64,000 nt of DNA, from the NCBI GenBank assembly GCA_019116805.1, contig DXAV01000089.1:46292-110291 (forward strand), given 5' to 3'. Below, piece after piece: positions 46,796-57,419 of the stretch. Both the position numbers and the translations under genes were made by a program. The stretch comes from Candidatus Bacteroides merdavium. Its GTDB lineage: Bacteria > Bacteroidota > Bacteroidia > Bacteroidales > Bacteroidaceae. How positions within the stretch are numbered: position 1 is the stretch's first letter; each line of letters begins with the position of its first letter. Under the pieces are notes generated by a model. It saw only the letters and a list, made by a program, of their open reading frames with translations, did no database searches and was not told the origin of the DNA.

Positions 46796-47872
46796 ATGTT
46801 TGACTTTAGTATTGTAACAAGCTGGATACACCAAATGCTGACCTCCCTGATGCCCGAAGGGCTGGCCGTCTTCATCGAGTGTGTCGTCATAGGCGTATGC
46901 ATCGTGCTGATGTATGCTATCCTCGCCATCATCCTCATCTACATGGAGCGCAAGGTGTGTGCTTTCTTCCAATGCCGCCTCGGCCCGAACCGTGTGGGCA
47001 AGTACGGCTCCCTGCAGGTGTTCTGCGACGTGTTCAAGATGCTCACCAAGGAAATCTTCACTCCCAAGGGAGCCGACCGTTTCCTTTACAACCTGGCTCC
47101 CTACATGGTGATTCTGGCCTCATTCCTCACCTTTGCCTGTTTGCCCATGAACAAAGGGCTCGAGGTACTTGACTTCAACGTGGGTATCTTCTTCCTACTG
47201 GCCGCGTCGAGTATCGGCGTAGTGGGCATCCTGCTGGCCGGATGGAGTTCCAATAACAAATTCTCGCTCATCGGCGCCATGCGAAGCGGTGCACAAATTG
47301 TCAGCTATGAGTTATCTGTGGGGATGAGTATTCTGACAATGGTAGTACTGACTGGCACACTTCAAATATCGGAAATCGTAAGTGGACAAGCCGACGGATG
47401 GCTCATCTTCAAAGGGCACATTCCTGCAGTCATCGCTTTCATCATCTACCTCATCGCCGGAAACGCCGAATGTAATCGCGGGCCTTTCGACCTACCCGAG
47501 GCCGAAAGCGAATTGACCGCCGGTTACCACACAGAATACAGCGGTATGCACTTTGGCTTCTATTACTTGGCGGAGTATCTGAACCTCTTCATCGTAGCCG
47601 CCATAGCTGCCACTGTCTTTCTGGGCGGATGGATGCCCTTCCACATCGCAGGACTGGATGGATTCAATATGGTGATGGACTACATTCCCGGCTTCGTATG
47701 GTTCTTCGGTAAAGCCTTCTTTGTAGTATTCCTTATGATGTGGATGCGATGGACTTTCCCCCGTCTGCGCATCGACCAGATTCTAACGTTGGAATGGAAA
47801 TACCTCATTCCTCTGTCTATGCTCAACTTACTGCTCATGAGCATTGTGGTAGCATACGGACTGCATTTTTAA
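46796..47872 (+). CDS. nuoH: Complex I subunit NuoH
   Basis: Membrane subunit forming much of the quinone chamber, 358 residues, eight or nine helices. Signatures: [20 protein letters not shown] and the conserved acidic loop [20 protein letters not shown], then [21 protein letters not shown] near the C-terminus. The conserved Glu/Asp residues of the proton-linking loop are all present. Confidence 0.97.
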   Translation: MFDFSIVTSWIHQMLTSLMPEGLAVFIECVVIGVCIVLMYAILAIILIYMERKVCAFFQCRLGPNRVGKYGSLQVFCDVFKMLTKEIFTPKGADRFLYNLAPYMVILASFLTFACLPMNKGLEVLDFNVGIFFLLAASSIGVVGILLAGWSSNNKFSLIGAMRSGAQIVSYELSVGMSILTMVVLTGTLQISEIVSGQADGWLIFKGHIPAVIAFIIYLIAGNAECNRGPFDLPEAESELTAGYHTEYSGMHFGFYYLAEYLNLFIVAAIAATVFLGGWMPFHIAGLDGFNMVMDYIPGFVWFFGKAFFVVFLMMWMRWTFPRLRIDQILTLEWKYLIPLSMLNLLLMSIVVAYGLHF

Positions 47873-47910
47873 AAGTATTAGGTATCAGGTAAAAATTATC
47901 AATTAGTATA

Positions 47911-48384
47911 ATGGAAAATAACAACACTTATTTCAGCAGCTTCTTCAAGGGTATCAAGAGCTTGTCCATAGGACTGAAGACTACCATGCGCGAGTTCTTC
48001 ACGACCAAGGTAACCGAGCAATATCCTGAGAATCGCAAGGAACTGAAGATGTTTGACCGTTTCCGTGGTACCCTTGCCATGCCTCACAATGAACGGAACG
48101 AACATCATTGTGTAGCTTGCGGGCTGTGTCAGATGGCCTGCCCGAACGGTACCATTCATGTCACCAGCGAAACGATTGAGACAGAAGATGGAAAGAAAAA
48201 AAAGATTCTTGCCAAATATGAGTACAATCTCGGTTCATGTATGTTCTGTCAGCTCTGTGTCAATGCTTGCCCACACAATGCCATAACTTTCGACCAGCAG
48301 TTTGAGCACGCTGTATTCGACCGTTCAAAACTTATTCTCACCCTCAACCACCCGGGAAGCCATGTGGAAGAGAAGAAAAACTAA
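47911..48384 (+). CDS. nuoI: Complex I subunit NuoI
   Basis: Ferredoxin-like subunit of the peripheral arm with two [4Fe-4S] clusters (N6a and N6b), passing electrons to NuoB; 157 residues. Both CxxCxxCxxxCP motifs are intact: CVACGLCQMACP and CMFCQLCVNACP. The E-Q-Y-P-E-N segment before the first motif is typical of NuoI. Confidence 0.96.
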   Translation: MENNNTYFSSFFKGIKSLSIGLKTTMREFFTTKVTEQYPENRKELKMFDRFRGTLAMPHNERNEHHCVACGLCQMACPNGTIHVTSETIETEDGKKKKILAKYEYNLGSCMFCQLCVNACPHNAITFDQQFEHAVFDRSKLILTLNHPGSHVEEKKN

Positions 48385-48405
48385 CCATTAACCCCTTAAA
48401 GAACA

Positions 48406-48918
48406 ATGGAAATAACTCTTGAAACTGTCATATTCTACTTCTTGGCGGCTTTTATCACCGTTTTCTCACTGTTGACGGTAACCACCACTCGTATGGTACG
48501 CTCGGCAACCTATCTTTTGTTCGTACTTTTTGGAACAGCCGGAATCTATTTTCTATTGGGATATACTTTCCTGGGCTCCGTACAGATTATGGTGTATGCG
48601 GGCGGTATTGTCGTACTCTACGTATTTTCGATCTTGCTCACCAGTGGCGAGGGCGATAAAGCCATCAAACTGAAGCGAAGCAAATTTATAGCCGGACTAG
48701 GCACCACCATCGCAGGAGCTATTATCGTGCTTTTCATCACCCTGAAACACAAGTTTCTGGCCACAACCGATCTGAAACCAATAGAAATCAGTTTCAGTAC
48801 TATCGGCCAACAAATGTTCAGCAGCGACAAATATGGGTACCTGCTACCTTTCGAGGCTGTCAGTCTTTTGTTACTGGCTTGCATCGTGGGTGGACTACTA
48901 ATTGCACGAAAGAGATAA
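48406..48918 (+). CDS. nuoJ: Complex I subunit NuoJ
   Basis: Membrane subunit of 170 residues with five helices. The third helix contains the conserved pi-bulge segment GSVQIMVYAGGIVVLYVFSILL. It starts 21 bp after nuoI. Confidence 0.96.
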   Translation: MEITLETVIFYFLAAFITVFSLLTVTTTRMVRSATYLLFVLFGTAGIYFLLGYTFLGSVQIMVYAGGIVVLYVFSILLTSGEGDKAIKLKRSKFIAGLGTTIAGAIIVLFITLKHKFLATTDLKPIEISFSTIGQQMFSSDKYGYLLPFEAVSLLLLACIVGGLLIARKR

Positions 48919-48940
48919 CAACAAAAAAAAATTACGACTT

Positions 48941-49249
48941 ATGATACACATGGAATATTACCTGATCGTGTCGGCCATCATGTTCTTTGCGGGTATCTAC
49001 GGATTCTTCACCCGCCGCAACACACTGGCCATATTGATTTCCATCGAACTGATACTGAACGCTACAGACATCAACTTTGCCGTGTTCAACCGCTTTCTTT
49101 TTCCGGGGAGCCTTGAAGGTTATTTCTTCGCCCTGTTCTCCATCGCTATCTCGGCTGCGGAAACAGCTATTGCCATCGCCATCATGATCAACATCTACCG
49201 CAACATCCGAAGCATTCAGGTGAACAATCTGGATGAAATGAAGTGGTGA
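48941..49249 (+). CDS. nuoK: Complex I subunit NuoK
   Basis: Three-helix membrane subunit, 102 residues. It carries the two helix glutamates required for proton transfer, in LISIELILNATDINF and SAAETAIAIAI. Start at ATG 48941; MEYYL at 48950 is an alternative. The open frame back to 48902 overlaps nuoJ and adds a Lys-rich run unlike the family. Confidence 0.95.
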   Translation: MIHMEYYLIVSAIMFFAGIYGFFTRRNTLAILISIELILNATDINFAVFNRFLFPGSLEGYFFALFSIAISAAETAIAIAIMINIYRNIRSIQVNNLDEMKW

Positions 49250-49310
49250 TTCTGATGAATTCGGTTTTAGGTATTAAGTTTTAATTTTCAATTTTAAATT
49301 ATCCATTATT

Positions 49311-51194
49311 ATGGAATATACAATTCTTATTCTCCTTCTTCCATTCCTCTCTTTCCTCACACTGGGAATTGGGGGCAAATGGATGACACACCGCACGGCG
49401 GGCCTTATCGGTACCGTAGTGCTGGGCGCGGTGGCCGTACTCTCCTATCTGACGGCCTGGAGCTACTTCAGCGCGCCGCGACTGGCTGACGGAACGTATG
49501 CCACGCTGATGCCCTACAATTTCCACTGGCTGCCCTTCAGCGAGAACCTGAGCATCGACATGGGTATCCTGCTCGACCCTATCTCGGTGTTAATGCTCAT
49601 CGTCATCTCCACCGTCAGTCTGATGGTACACATCTACTCCTTCGGCTACATGAAGGGCGAGCGGGGTTTCCAACGCTACTATGCCTTCCTGTCGCTCTTC
49701 ACCATGTCCATGCTGGGACTGGTAGTAGCCACCAACATCTTCCAGATGTACCTCTTCTGGGAGCTGGTGGGCGTATCGTCCTATCTGCTCATCGGATTCT
49801 ATTATACCAAACCTGCCGCCATCGCCGCTTCGAAGAAGGCGTTCATCGTGACGCGCTTCGCCGATCTGGGCTTCCTCATCGGTATCCTGGTGTATGGCTA
49901 CTACGCAGGCACCTATACATTCACACCCACTGAGATGGCTCTGGCCAAAGGTGGTGCCATGCTTCCGCTGGCCCTGGGACTGATGTTCATCGGCGGTGCA
50001 GGCAAGAGCGCCATGTTCCCCCTGCACATCTGGCTGCCCGACGCCATGGAGGGTCCGACGCCTGTCAGTGCCCTGATTCATGCCGCCACAATGGTGGTAG
50101 CGGGTGTCTATCTGGTGGCACGCATGTTCCCGTTGTTCATTGCCTATGCGCCCGAGACGCTTCACATCGTGGCCTACGTGGGTGCCTTCACCGCTTTCTA
50201 TGCGGCTTCGGTAGCCTGCGTGCAGAGCGACATCAAGCGTGTGCTGGCCTTCTCCACCATCTCGCAGATCGGCTTCATGATGGTGGCCCTCGGCGTATGT
50301 ACGTCGGCCGACCCTCACGAAGGCGGCTTGGGTTACATGGCAGGCATGTTCCACCTCTTCACCCACGCCATGTTCAAGGCCCTGCTCTTCCTCGGCGCCG
50401 GCAGCATCATCCATGCCGTCCACAGCAACGAGATGTCGGCCATGGGAGGTCTGCGCAAGTATATGCCCATCACCCACTGGACATTCCTCATCGCCTGTCT
50501 GGCCATTGCGGGCATCCCGCCGTTCTCGGGCTTCTTCTCGAAGGACGAGATTCTGACCGCCTGCTTCCAGTTCAGCCCTGCCATGGGATGGATTATGACG
50601 ATTATCGCCGCCATGACAGCCTTCTATATGTTCCGCCTCTACTTCGGTATCTTCTGGGGTAAAGAGAACAAGGAACTTCATGCTGAACATACACCGCACG
50701 AAAGTCCGCTGAGCATGACCCTCCCGCTGATGGTACTGGCTGCTATTACCCTTGTGGCTGGTTTCATTCCTTTCGGACACCTGGTTTCGTCCAACGGATT
50801 GGCCTACGACATCCACATCGACAAGAGCGTGGCCGGCACAAGCATCGCCGTGGCTGCCCTGGCCATTGCAATTGCCACTCCGATGTACCTGTATGAGCGC
50901 CAGCCGCTGGCTGACGCCCTGCAACGCCGCTTCCGTGGCCTGTGGACAGCTGCCTACCACCGCTTCTACATCGACGAGATTTATCAGTTCATCACGCACA
51001 AGATCATCTTCGGATGCATCAGCCGCCCCATCGCCTGGTGGGACCGCCACGTGGTGGACGGGTTCTTCAACTTCCTGGCCTGGAGTGCCGAAGCGACAAG
51101 CGACGAGATACGCGGCCTGCAAAGCGGAAAGGTACAGCAATATGCATTTGTCTTCCTGGTGGGTGCGCTGATACTGATTCTGATACTTATATAA
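49311..51194 (+). CDS. nuoL: Complex I antiporter-like subunit NuoL
   Basis: Distal proton-pumping subunit, 627 residues, about 16 helices. Key elements: the helix-5 Glu in YLFWELVGVSSYLLIGF, helix-7 Lys in GGAGKSAMFPLHIWLPDAM, LIHAATMVVAGVYL, and HLFTHAMFKALLFLGAGS in the second half. The long lateral helix follows residue 480. It is preceded by a 61-bp gap with an ATTTTCAATTTTAAATT motif related to the dispersed repeat. Confidence 0.97.
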   Translation: MEYTILILLLPFLSFLTLGIGGKWMTHRTAGLIGTVVLGAVAVLSYLTAWSYFSAPRLADGTYATLMPYNFHWLPFSENLSIDMGILLDPISVLMLIVISTVSLMVHIYSFGYMKGERGFQRYYAFLSLFTMSMLGLVVATNIFQMYLFWELVGVSSYLLIGFYYTKPAAIAASKKAFIVTRFADLGFLIGILVYGYYAGTYTFTPTEMALAKGGAMLPLALGLMFIGGAGKSAMFPLHIWLPDAMEGPTPVSALIHAATMVVAGVYLVARMFPLFIAYAPETLHIVAYVGAFTAFYAASVACVQSDIKRVLAFSTISQIGFMMVALGVCTSADPHEGGLGYMAGMFHLFTHAMFKALLFLGAGSIIHAVHSNEMSAMGGLRKYMPITHWTFLIACLAIAGIPPFSGFFSKDEILTACFQFSPAMGWIMTIIAAMTAFYMFRLYFGIFWGKENKELHAEHTPHESPLSMTLPLMVLAAITLVAGFIPFGHLVSSNGLAYDIHIDKSVAGTSIAVAALAIAIATPMYLYERQPLADALQRRFRGLWTAAYHRFYIDEIYQFITHKIIFGCISRPIAWWDRHVVDGFFNFLAWSAEATSDEIRGLQSGKVQQYAFVFLVGALILILILI

Positions 51195-51308
51195 TGGAAA
51201 ATTGAGAATTGAAAATGGCCAATTAACTTTCAATGAAACAAATTCCCATTTTCGATGCTCAATGACCGATAATTTTCAATTGTCAATTATCAATTTTCAA
51301 TTAATAAA
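51195..51308 (+). repeat. Dispersed AATTGA/TCAATT repeat (copy 3)
   Basis: Fills the whole nuoL-nuoM gap. It starts at the nuoL stop with TAATGGAAAATTGAGAATTG and ends with TCAATTGTCAATTATCAATT just before the nuoM ATG, with an unrelated centre. Confidence 0.78.
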
Positions 51309-52793
51309 ATGAATTTCTTATCCTTATTCGTTCTGATTCCCCTGCTGATGCTTCTCGGCCTATGGCTGGCCCGAAACATCGGTCAGATACGTGCCGTGAT
51401 GGTGACGGGAGCTTCGGCCCTGCTCGTGCTGGCAGGTGTGCTCACCGTGATGTATCTCAATGCCCGTGCCGGAGGAGCTACCGACGAAATGCTTTTCTGT
51501 GCCGACGTAGCCTGGTATCCAGCTCTCAACATCCACTACTCGGTAGGTGTGGACGGCATATCCGTGGCCATGCTGCTGCTTTCGGCCATCATTGTCTTTA
51601 CAGGCACCTTCGCCTCGTGGCGTCTCCAGCCGCTCACCAAGGAATATTTCCTGTGGTTCACGTTCCTGTCACTGGGCGTGTTCGGCTTCTTTATTTCCAT
51701 CGACCTGTTCACCATGTTCATGTTCTATGAAGTAGCCCTGATACCGATGTATCTGCTCATCGGCGTATGGGGTTCGGGCCGCAAGGAATACTCCGCCATG
51801 AAGTTGACGCTGATGCTGATGGGCGGTTCGGCCTTCCTGCTGATAGGTATCCTGGGTATCTACTACGGCAGCGGCGCCACTACGATGAACCTCACCGAAA
51901 TAGCCGCCCTGCATAACATACCCGTCGAACAGCAGCGCATCTGGTTCCCACTCACCTTCCTGGGATTTGGCGTGCTGGGTGCCCTATTCCCCTTCCACAC
52001 GTGGAGCCCAGACGGTCATGCTTCGGCGCCGACGGCTGTATCCATGCTTCATGCAGGTGTACTGATGAAGTTGGGAGGCTATGGTTGCTTCCGCATCGCC
52101 ATGTATCTGATGCCCGAAGCTGCCAATGAGCTGGGCTGGATCTTCCTGGTACTGACAGGTATTTCGGTTGTCTATGGTGCCTTCTCGGCCTGTGTACAGA
52201 CCGACCTGAAATACATCAACGCCTACTCCTCGGTGAGTCACTGCGGCCTGGTGCTCTTCGCCATCCTGATGATGAACCAGACGGCCTGCACGGGTGCTGT
52301 ACTCCAGATGTTGAGCCACGGTCTGATGACGGCCCTCTTCTTTGCCCTCATCGGTATGATCTACGGACGTACACACACCCGCGACATCCGCGAGCTGTCG
52401 GGTCTGATGAAGATTATGCCTTTCCTCTCCGTCTGCTATGTCATTGCCGGTCTGGCCAACCTGGGTCTGCCGGGTTTGAGCGGCTTCGTGGCCGAGATGA
52501 CCATCTTCAACGGTGCCTTCCAGCATGCCGACGTGTTCCATCGCACATGGACCATCATCGCCTGCTGCAGCATTGTCATCACAGCAGTTTACATTCTGCG
52601 TCTGGTGGGCAAGATTCTCTACGGTACCTGCACCAATGAGCATCACCTCACACTGACCGATGCCACATGGGACGAGCGTACGGCTGTCATCATCCTCATT
52701 GTCTGCGTAGCTGCCTTGGGTATGGCTCCGTGGTGGATCAGCGGCATGATAGGCGACAGTGTACTGCCCATCGTAAACTTAATCAACGGATAA
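51309..52793 (+). CDS. nuoM: Complex I antiporter-like subunit NuoM
   Basis: Proton-pumping subunit, 494 residues, about 14 helices. Helix-5 Glu in [19 protein letters not shown], helix-7 Lys replaced in context by [19 protein letters not shown], and [13 protein letters not shown] with its Lys; [20 protein letters not shown] is the C-terminal family block. Confidence 0.96.
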   Translation: MNFLSLFVLIPLLMLLGLWLARNIGQIRAVMVTGASALLVLAGVLTVMYLNARAGGATDEMLFCADVAWYPALNIHYSVGVDGISVAMLLLSAIIVFTGTFASWRLQPLTKEYFLWFTFLSLGVFGFFISIDLFTMFMFYEVALIPMYLLIGVWGSGRKEYSAMKLTLMLMGGSAFLLIGILGIYYGSGATTMNLTEIAALHNIPVEQQRIWFPLTFLGFGVLGALFPFHTWSPDGHASAPTAVSMLHAGVLMKLGGYGCFRIAMYLMPEAANELGWIFLVLTGISVVYGAFSACVQTDLKYINAYSSVSHCGLVLFAILMMNQTACTGAVLQMLSHGLMTALFFALIGMIYGRTHTRDIRELSGLMKIMPFLSVCYVIAGLANLGLPGLSGFVAEMTIFNGAFQHADVFHRTWTIIACCSIVITAVYILRLVGKILYGTCTNEHHLTLTDATWDERTAVIILIVCVAALGMAPWWISGMIGDSVLPIVNLING

Positions 52794-52836
52794 TGGAAAA
52801 TTATCAATTTTCAATTCTCAATCTTCAATTAGAACA
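52794..52836 (+). repeat. Dispersed AATTGA/TCAATT repeat (copy 4, short)
   Basis: The nuoM-nuoN gap consists of GGAAAATTATCAATTTTCAA followed by TTCTCAATCTTCAATTAG, a half-size version of the same family. Confidence 0.7.
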
Positions 52837-54276
52837 ATGGATTATAGTCAATTTCTCGTAATGAAAGAAGAGCTGTCGCTGATAGCTATCATCCTCATTC
52901 TTTTCATAGCCGACCTGTTCATGAGCCCCGATGCACACAGGCGTGACGGGCGACCCGTACTGAACACCATGCTCCCCGTAGTTCTGATGGCTCTGCATAC
53001 ACTAGTGACCATCATACCTGGTCCCGTAGCCGAAGCTTTCGGTGGTATGTACTACAACTCACCTATTCAGCACATCGTAAAATCCATTCTGAGTATCGGT
53101 ACACTCATTGTTTTCCTGATGGCTCATGAATGGATGCGCCGCCCCGACACAGCTCTCAAGCAGGGTGAATTCTACTTTCTCACTCTTTCCACCCTTCTGG
53201 GAATGTACTTGATGATTTCCGCCGGTCACTTCCTGATGTTCTTCATCGGTCTGGAAACGGCCAGCATACCAATGGCTGCATTGGTAGCCTTCGACAAGTA
53301 CCGCCACCACTCAGCCGAAGCGGGAGCCAAATATATCCTGTCCGCCCTATTTTCCAGCGGCCTGCTGTTGTATGGCATTTCACTCATCTACGGCACCGTA
53401 GGCACGCTCTACTTTGCCGATGTACCTGCCCATTTGGAGGGAAGTCCCTTGCAAGTGATGGCATTTGTATTCTTTCTGGCAGGCATGGGCTTCAAGATTT
53501 CACTTGTACCTTTCCACCTGTGGACGGCAGACGTCTATCAAGGTGCTCCCTCTACAGTGACAGCCTACTTGAGTGTCGTATCCAAAGGATCAGCCGCCTT
53601 CGTACTGATGACCCTGCTCTTCAAGGTGTTCGCCCCGATGGTAGAAGAATGGCAAACAGCTCTCTACTGGCTCATCATCGCTTCCATCACGTTGGCTAAC
53701 CTTTTCGCCTTGCGTCAGGAAAACCTGAAACGACTGATGGCTTTCTCCAGCATATCACAGGCAGGCTACATCATGTTGGGTGTCATTGCCGGCAGTGCAC
53801 AGGGTATGACAGCACTGGTTTACTATGTGCTCATCTATCTCTTTGCCAACCTGGGTGTATTTGCCGTCATCACCATTGTTGCCCTGCGTGCCCATAAGTT
53901 TACGCTCGACGAATACAACGGCCTCTATACCACCAACCCCCGTCTGGCATTCCTCATGACGCTTTGCCTGTTCTCGTTGGCAGGTATTCCGCCGTTTGCA
54001 GGTTTCTTCTCGAAGTTCTTCATCTTCGCGGCAGCCTTCAACAGCGGTTTCCATTTATTGGTATTCATTGCATTGGCCAACACCGTCATCTCGCTCTATT
54101 ATTACCTGCGTATAGTCAAGGCCATGTACATCAACAAGAGCGATGAACCTATCGCCGCCTTCCGCAGCGACAACTATACACGTGCCGCCCTGCTTATCTG
54201 CACACTGGGCATCACGGTATTGAGCATTGTCAGCGCATCTTACGAGTCCATCGGCCGTTATGCCTTTGGAATGTAA
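52837..54276 (+). CDS. nuoN: Complex I antiporter-like subunit NuoN
   Basis: Third proton-pumping subunit, 479 residues. Conserved helix-5 Glu in [20 protein letters not shown], helix-7 Lys in [21 protein letters not shown], and SRAS-type Lys in [25 protein letters not shown] is the second-half landmark. Last gene of the operon. Confidence 0.96.
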   Translation: MDYSQFLVMKEELSLIAIILILFIADLFMSPDAHRRDGRPVLNTMLPVVLMALHTLVTIIPGPVAEAFGGMYYNSPIQHIVKSILSIGTLIVFLMAHEWMRRPDTALKQGEFYFLTLSTLLGMYLMISAGHFLMFFIGLETASIPMAALVAFDKYRHHSAEAGAKYILSALFSSGLLLYGISLIYGTVGTLYFADVPAHLEGSPLQVMAFVFFLAGMGFKISLVPFHLWTADVYQGAPSTVTAYLSVVSKGSAAFVLMTLLFKVFAPMVEEWQTALYWLIIASITLANLFALRQENLKRLMAFSSISQAGYIMLGVIAGSAQGMTALVYYVLIYLFANLGVFAVITIVALRAHKFTLDEYNGLYTTNPRLAFLMTLCLFSLAGIPPFAGFFSKFFIFAAAFNSGFHLLVFIALANTVISLYYYLRIVKAMYINKSDEPIAAFRSDNYTRAALLICTLGITVLSIVSASYESIGRYAFGM

Positions 54277-54300
54277 AGTCACTATATATCCAAGTCTTTA

Positions 54301-54356
54301 CGCCCGCGAAGTCCACTTCTCCATTCAGAAGTGCATTTCGCGGGCGCAACGCGTTT
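54301..54356 (+). terminator. Terminator of the nuo operon
   Basis: Long hairpin: outer stem CGCCCGCGAA/TTTCGCGGGCG, inner stem CACTTCT/AGAAGTG, loop CCATTC, ending in GCGTTTTG. It lies 25 bp after the nuoN stop. The T-tail is short, so processing or pausing is also possible. Confidence 0.7.
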
Positions 54357-54471
54357 TGATGCACCGTGTAACATGGCCGTAACTTTTCCGAAACAAACAT
54401 GTACCTGCTCCGCAACATGCATGTAACCCCATCTCCTCATCTTTGCAGCGGAAAAAAGAAACGCATAAAAG

Positions 54472-57171
54472 ATGAGTATGAAAGCAGATTTAGGGAAAAT
54501 CCTCTTCCTTATTTTATTCCTTATCCTTTCTGCCATGACAGCCTTGGCAGGTACCGTTAAAGGAACCATTACCGACAAACAGACAAAAGAACCGCTGACC
54601 GGAGCTACCGTACAGATAGCCGGAAGCACCCAAGGCGCCGTGGCCGACATTGACGGCAACTATACACTCAACGTGCCCGACGGCGTGTACGACCTCGTGG
54701 TACGCTACGTGGGCTATGTGGATATCAACGCCAGTCAGGTGAAGGTAAAGGGCGAAACGGTTCTGAACTTCGAGATGGAGACCGACGCGCAGACCTTGGG
54801 CGAAGTGTCTGTCGTGGCCAAAAAGAATCTGGAAGGCGAACGTGCCCTGCAGGTCGAGCGACAGAAAGCTACATTGGCCATCGAAAATCTGGGTGCCAAA
54901 GAGATGAGCCTCAAAGGCATCGGCAACGTACAGGAAGGCGTGAAGCAGATTACGGGTATCTCCATCGCCGAATCAGGACAGCTCATCGTCCGTGGATTGG
55001 GCGACCGCTACAGCTCCACCACACTGAACGGACTTCCCATCGCCTCACCCAACCCCGACAACAAGCTTATTCCGCTCGATCTCTTCCCCTCGAGTACGGT
55101 ACAGAACATCACCGTCAGCAAGGTCTATGATGCCAGTGCTTTTGCCGACTATAGCGGTGCACACATTGATATCAGTACGAAGGAAAACGTAACGGACGAA
55201 TTCCTGACCGCCAGCTTCAACGTTGGAGGACGGTTCAATACCCTGGGACGCGACTTCTACCAGATGGACCGCGACGGTACGCTCTTCAAGACGCCCTCGC
55301 TCGACGAAAAGATATACGACATGCCGCTGCTGGACTTCGACGAATATGTAACACAACACAACATCTTCAATACCACTTTCGATGTGGACAAGCGTACAGC
55401 TCTGCCCGAATTCGGAGGTAACCTGGGCTTCGGACGCAACTTCGCCGTGGGCGAACAGACCTTGAGTGTACTGGGTTCTTTCAGCCTCAGCAACGAAACC
55501 CAACGAATGGACGATGCCTTCTACAAGACACTCGAAGCCACAGGCAACGTACAGAACGACTTCACTTACGACGAATACACCTCTACACTGAAAATGGCAG
55601 CTCTGGCATCCGTGGGCTATACCCTGCGCCAGCACGACCGCATCGGCTATACCTTCTTCTATGCCCGCAATGCCAGCGACTCCTATCAGAACCGCGAAGG
55701 TGTGGACGCCGAAGGGCATAACCTGTGGGGCAGCAACGACATCACCCACATCTATACCCTGCAAAACCATCAGCTGAACGGTTATCATGAACTGGGCAGC
55801 CAATGGGAACTGAACTGGGCAGGCTCCTATGGCAAGACGGGCAGTGAAGAACCCGACCGCCGCCAGGTGATGTTCACCAAGGACGATGACGGCAACCTGC
55901 AGCTCTTCAAGCTGAACCGCCAGGAAACCATGCGCTACTTCGGCGAACTGAACGAAGAGGAATGGGTAGGTAACCTCGACCTGAAATACAACTGGACGGA
56001 ACAGAACTTTGTCAAGATGGGTGTGGCCTACAAGAACAAGGACCGCGACTATATGGGTACCCGTTTCTACTACAACGTGAACAAGCTGAACCCTGCCATC
56101 GACAACATTTACGACACCGACGGCTTCCTCAATCAGGAGAATGTGGAGAACGGCAGCATCGTCATCGAACGCAAGATGCAGCCCCACGATACTTACCGCG
56201 CCGGTATGGGCATCTATGCGGGCTACATCCAGACGGACTTCTATCCGCTCAGCTCTCTGCTTGTCAACGTGGGCCTTCGCTATGAGATGACCAAGCAATG
56301 GGTGGAATACGCCATCGAAGGTGACCAGAAGTACCAGCGCCGCCGCGACCTGAACAAGAACGACTTTTTCCCCACCGTCAATCTGAGATACACCATGAAC
56401 GAGCGGAACAACCTGCGTATGTCGCTCTCGCGCACCGTGACCCGCCCTTCGTTCATCGAGATGGCTCCCTTCCTCTATCAGGAATCCTACGGTTCGGCAC
56501 AGATCCGCGGTAACGAGGAGCTGCAGAACGGCTACAACTACAACTTCGACCTGCGCTACGAACGCTTCGGCCAGAACGGCGACATGCTTTCGGCCACGGT
56601 TTACTACAAATTCCTCGACAACCCCATCGAACGTATCCAGAAGCTGCAAGGCGGAGCCACCATGCACTCTTTCCAGAATGCCGACCAGGGTATGGCGACG
56701 GGTGTGGAACTCGAATTCCGCAAACAGCTGGTACGCGACCTGCGCCTGGGTGCCAACGTCTCCTATATGTACACCAACGTGAAACTGCCCGAAGGCGGTG
56801 CCTACACCAACAAGGACCGCTCGCTGCAAGGAGCTTCACCCATCCTGCTGAATGCCGACCTCACCTACTCGCCCCGCTTCGATGAAGAACGTCAGCTCAA
56901 CCTGTCGCTCCTCTACAATCTGCAGGGCAAGCGCATCCATGCGGTCGGCGTGTCACAGCTGGGCGATATCGACCAGATGGCTGTCCATACGCTGAACTTC
57001 AATGCCAGCTACAGCTTCAACCGTCACTTCAGTGCTCGCCTCCAGGTCAGCGACCTGCTGAACCGAGCAGTGGTCTTCAAGCAGGAAGTACCCAAGACTG
57101 GTGAATACGTCGAAGTGGAACGTTTCAAGGAAGGCACGGCCTTCGAAGTAGGCGTCAGCTACAATTTTTAA
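54472..57171 (+). CDS. TonB-dependent outer-membrane receptor with N-terminal CarboxypepD_reg-like domain
   Basis: 899-residue importer that is not a SusC. After the signal peptide (ending in TALA) comes a beta-sandwich domain (VKGTITDKQTKEPLTGATV, VADIDGNYTLNV), a plug (about 110-240, with GIGNVQEGVKQITGIS and VRGLGDRYSSTTLNGLPI) and a 22-strand barrel ending in aromatic YNF. The plug and LGDRYSSTTLNG place it with the TonB-receptor group of TIGR01782-like proteins. The substrate is unknown. It forms a pair with the beta-helix lipoprotein gene downstream. A start at 54478 is possible. The only promoter candidate is a weak CATCTTTG at 54438-54445. Confidence 0.9.
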   Translation: MSMKADLGKILFLILFLILSAMTALAGTVKGTITDKQTKEPLTGATVQIAGSTQGAVADIDGNYTLNVPDGVYDLVVRYVGYVDINASQVKVKGETVLNFEMETDAQTLGEVSVVAKKNLEGERALQVERQKATLAIENLGAKEMSLKGIGNVQEGVKQITGISIAESGQLIVRGLGDRYSSTTLNGLPIASPNPDNKLIPLDLFPSSTVQNITVSKVYDASAFADYSGAHIDISTKENVTDEFLTASFNVGGRFNTLGRDFYQMDRDGTLFKTPSLDEKIYDMPLLDFDEYVTQHNIFNTTFDVDKRTALPEFGGNLGFGRNFAVGEQTLSVLGSFSLSNETQRMDDAFYKTLEATGNVQNDFTYDEYTSTLKMAALASVGYTLRQHDRIGYTFFYARNASDSYQNREGVDAEGHNLWGSNDITHIYTLQNHQLNGYHELGSQWELNWAGSYGKTGSEEPDRRQVMFTKDDDGNLQLFKLNRQETMRYFGELNEEEWVGNLDLKYNWTEQNFVKMGVAYKNKDRDYMGTRFYYNVNKLNPAIDNIYDTDGFLNQENVENGSIVIERKMQPHDTYRAGMGIYAGYIQTDFYPLSSLLVNVGLRYEMTKQWVEYAIEGDQKYQRRRDLNKNDFFPTVNLRYTMNERNNLRMSLSRTVTRPSFIEMAPFLYQESYGSAQIRGNEELQNGYNYNFDLRYERFGQNGDMLSATVYYKFLDNPIERIQKLQGGATMHSFQNADQGMATGVELEFRKQLVRDLRLGANVSYMYTNVKLPEGGAYTNKDRSLQGASPILLNADLTYSPRFDEERQLNLSLLYNLQGKRIHAVGVSQLGDIDQMAVHTLNFNASYSFNRHFSARLQVSDLLNRAVVFKQEVPKTGEYVEVERFKEGTAFEVGVSYNF

Positions 57172-57191
57172 TGAAACAACGACTGTAACAG

Positions 57192-57323
57192 CAGTTTACT
57201 ACGGATAAACCGACAGTTTAGTACGGATAAACTGGTAGTTTAATACGAGTAAACTGGTAGTTTAATACGAGTAAACTGGCAGTTTAATGCCGATAAACCG
57301 AGAGTTTATTCTCGGTAAACTAA
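57192..57323. repeat. Tandem array of six 22-bp palindromic units
   Basis: Units begin at 57192, 57214, 57236, 57258, 57280 and 57302, with no spacers. Each unit is itself a dyad of the form (C/T)AGTTTA-N7-TAAAC(T/C)G, for example CAGTTTAGTACGGATAAACT; units 3 and 4 are identical and the outer ones diverge. A seventh half-unit (TAAACTGG) follows. The array lies between the receptor stop and the lipoprotein start. Confidence 0.9.
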
Positions 57324-57419
57324 AAATAAACTGGTATACTGCTGTCCTTCAGCTATTTGAATGTAACATTATCAGTAAACATAAAACTTAAAAAACTTAA
57401 CCATTTAAAACTTTCAATT

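Noticed and set aside
48902..48940. Upstream extension of nuoK
   Set aside because: It overlaps nuoJ, adds a Lys-rich stretch and makes a protein longer than the family.
57192..57323. The 22-bp array as a CRISPR
   Set aside because: Units are contiguous with no spacers and each is a palindrome; no cas gene lies nearby.
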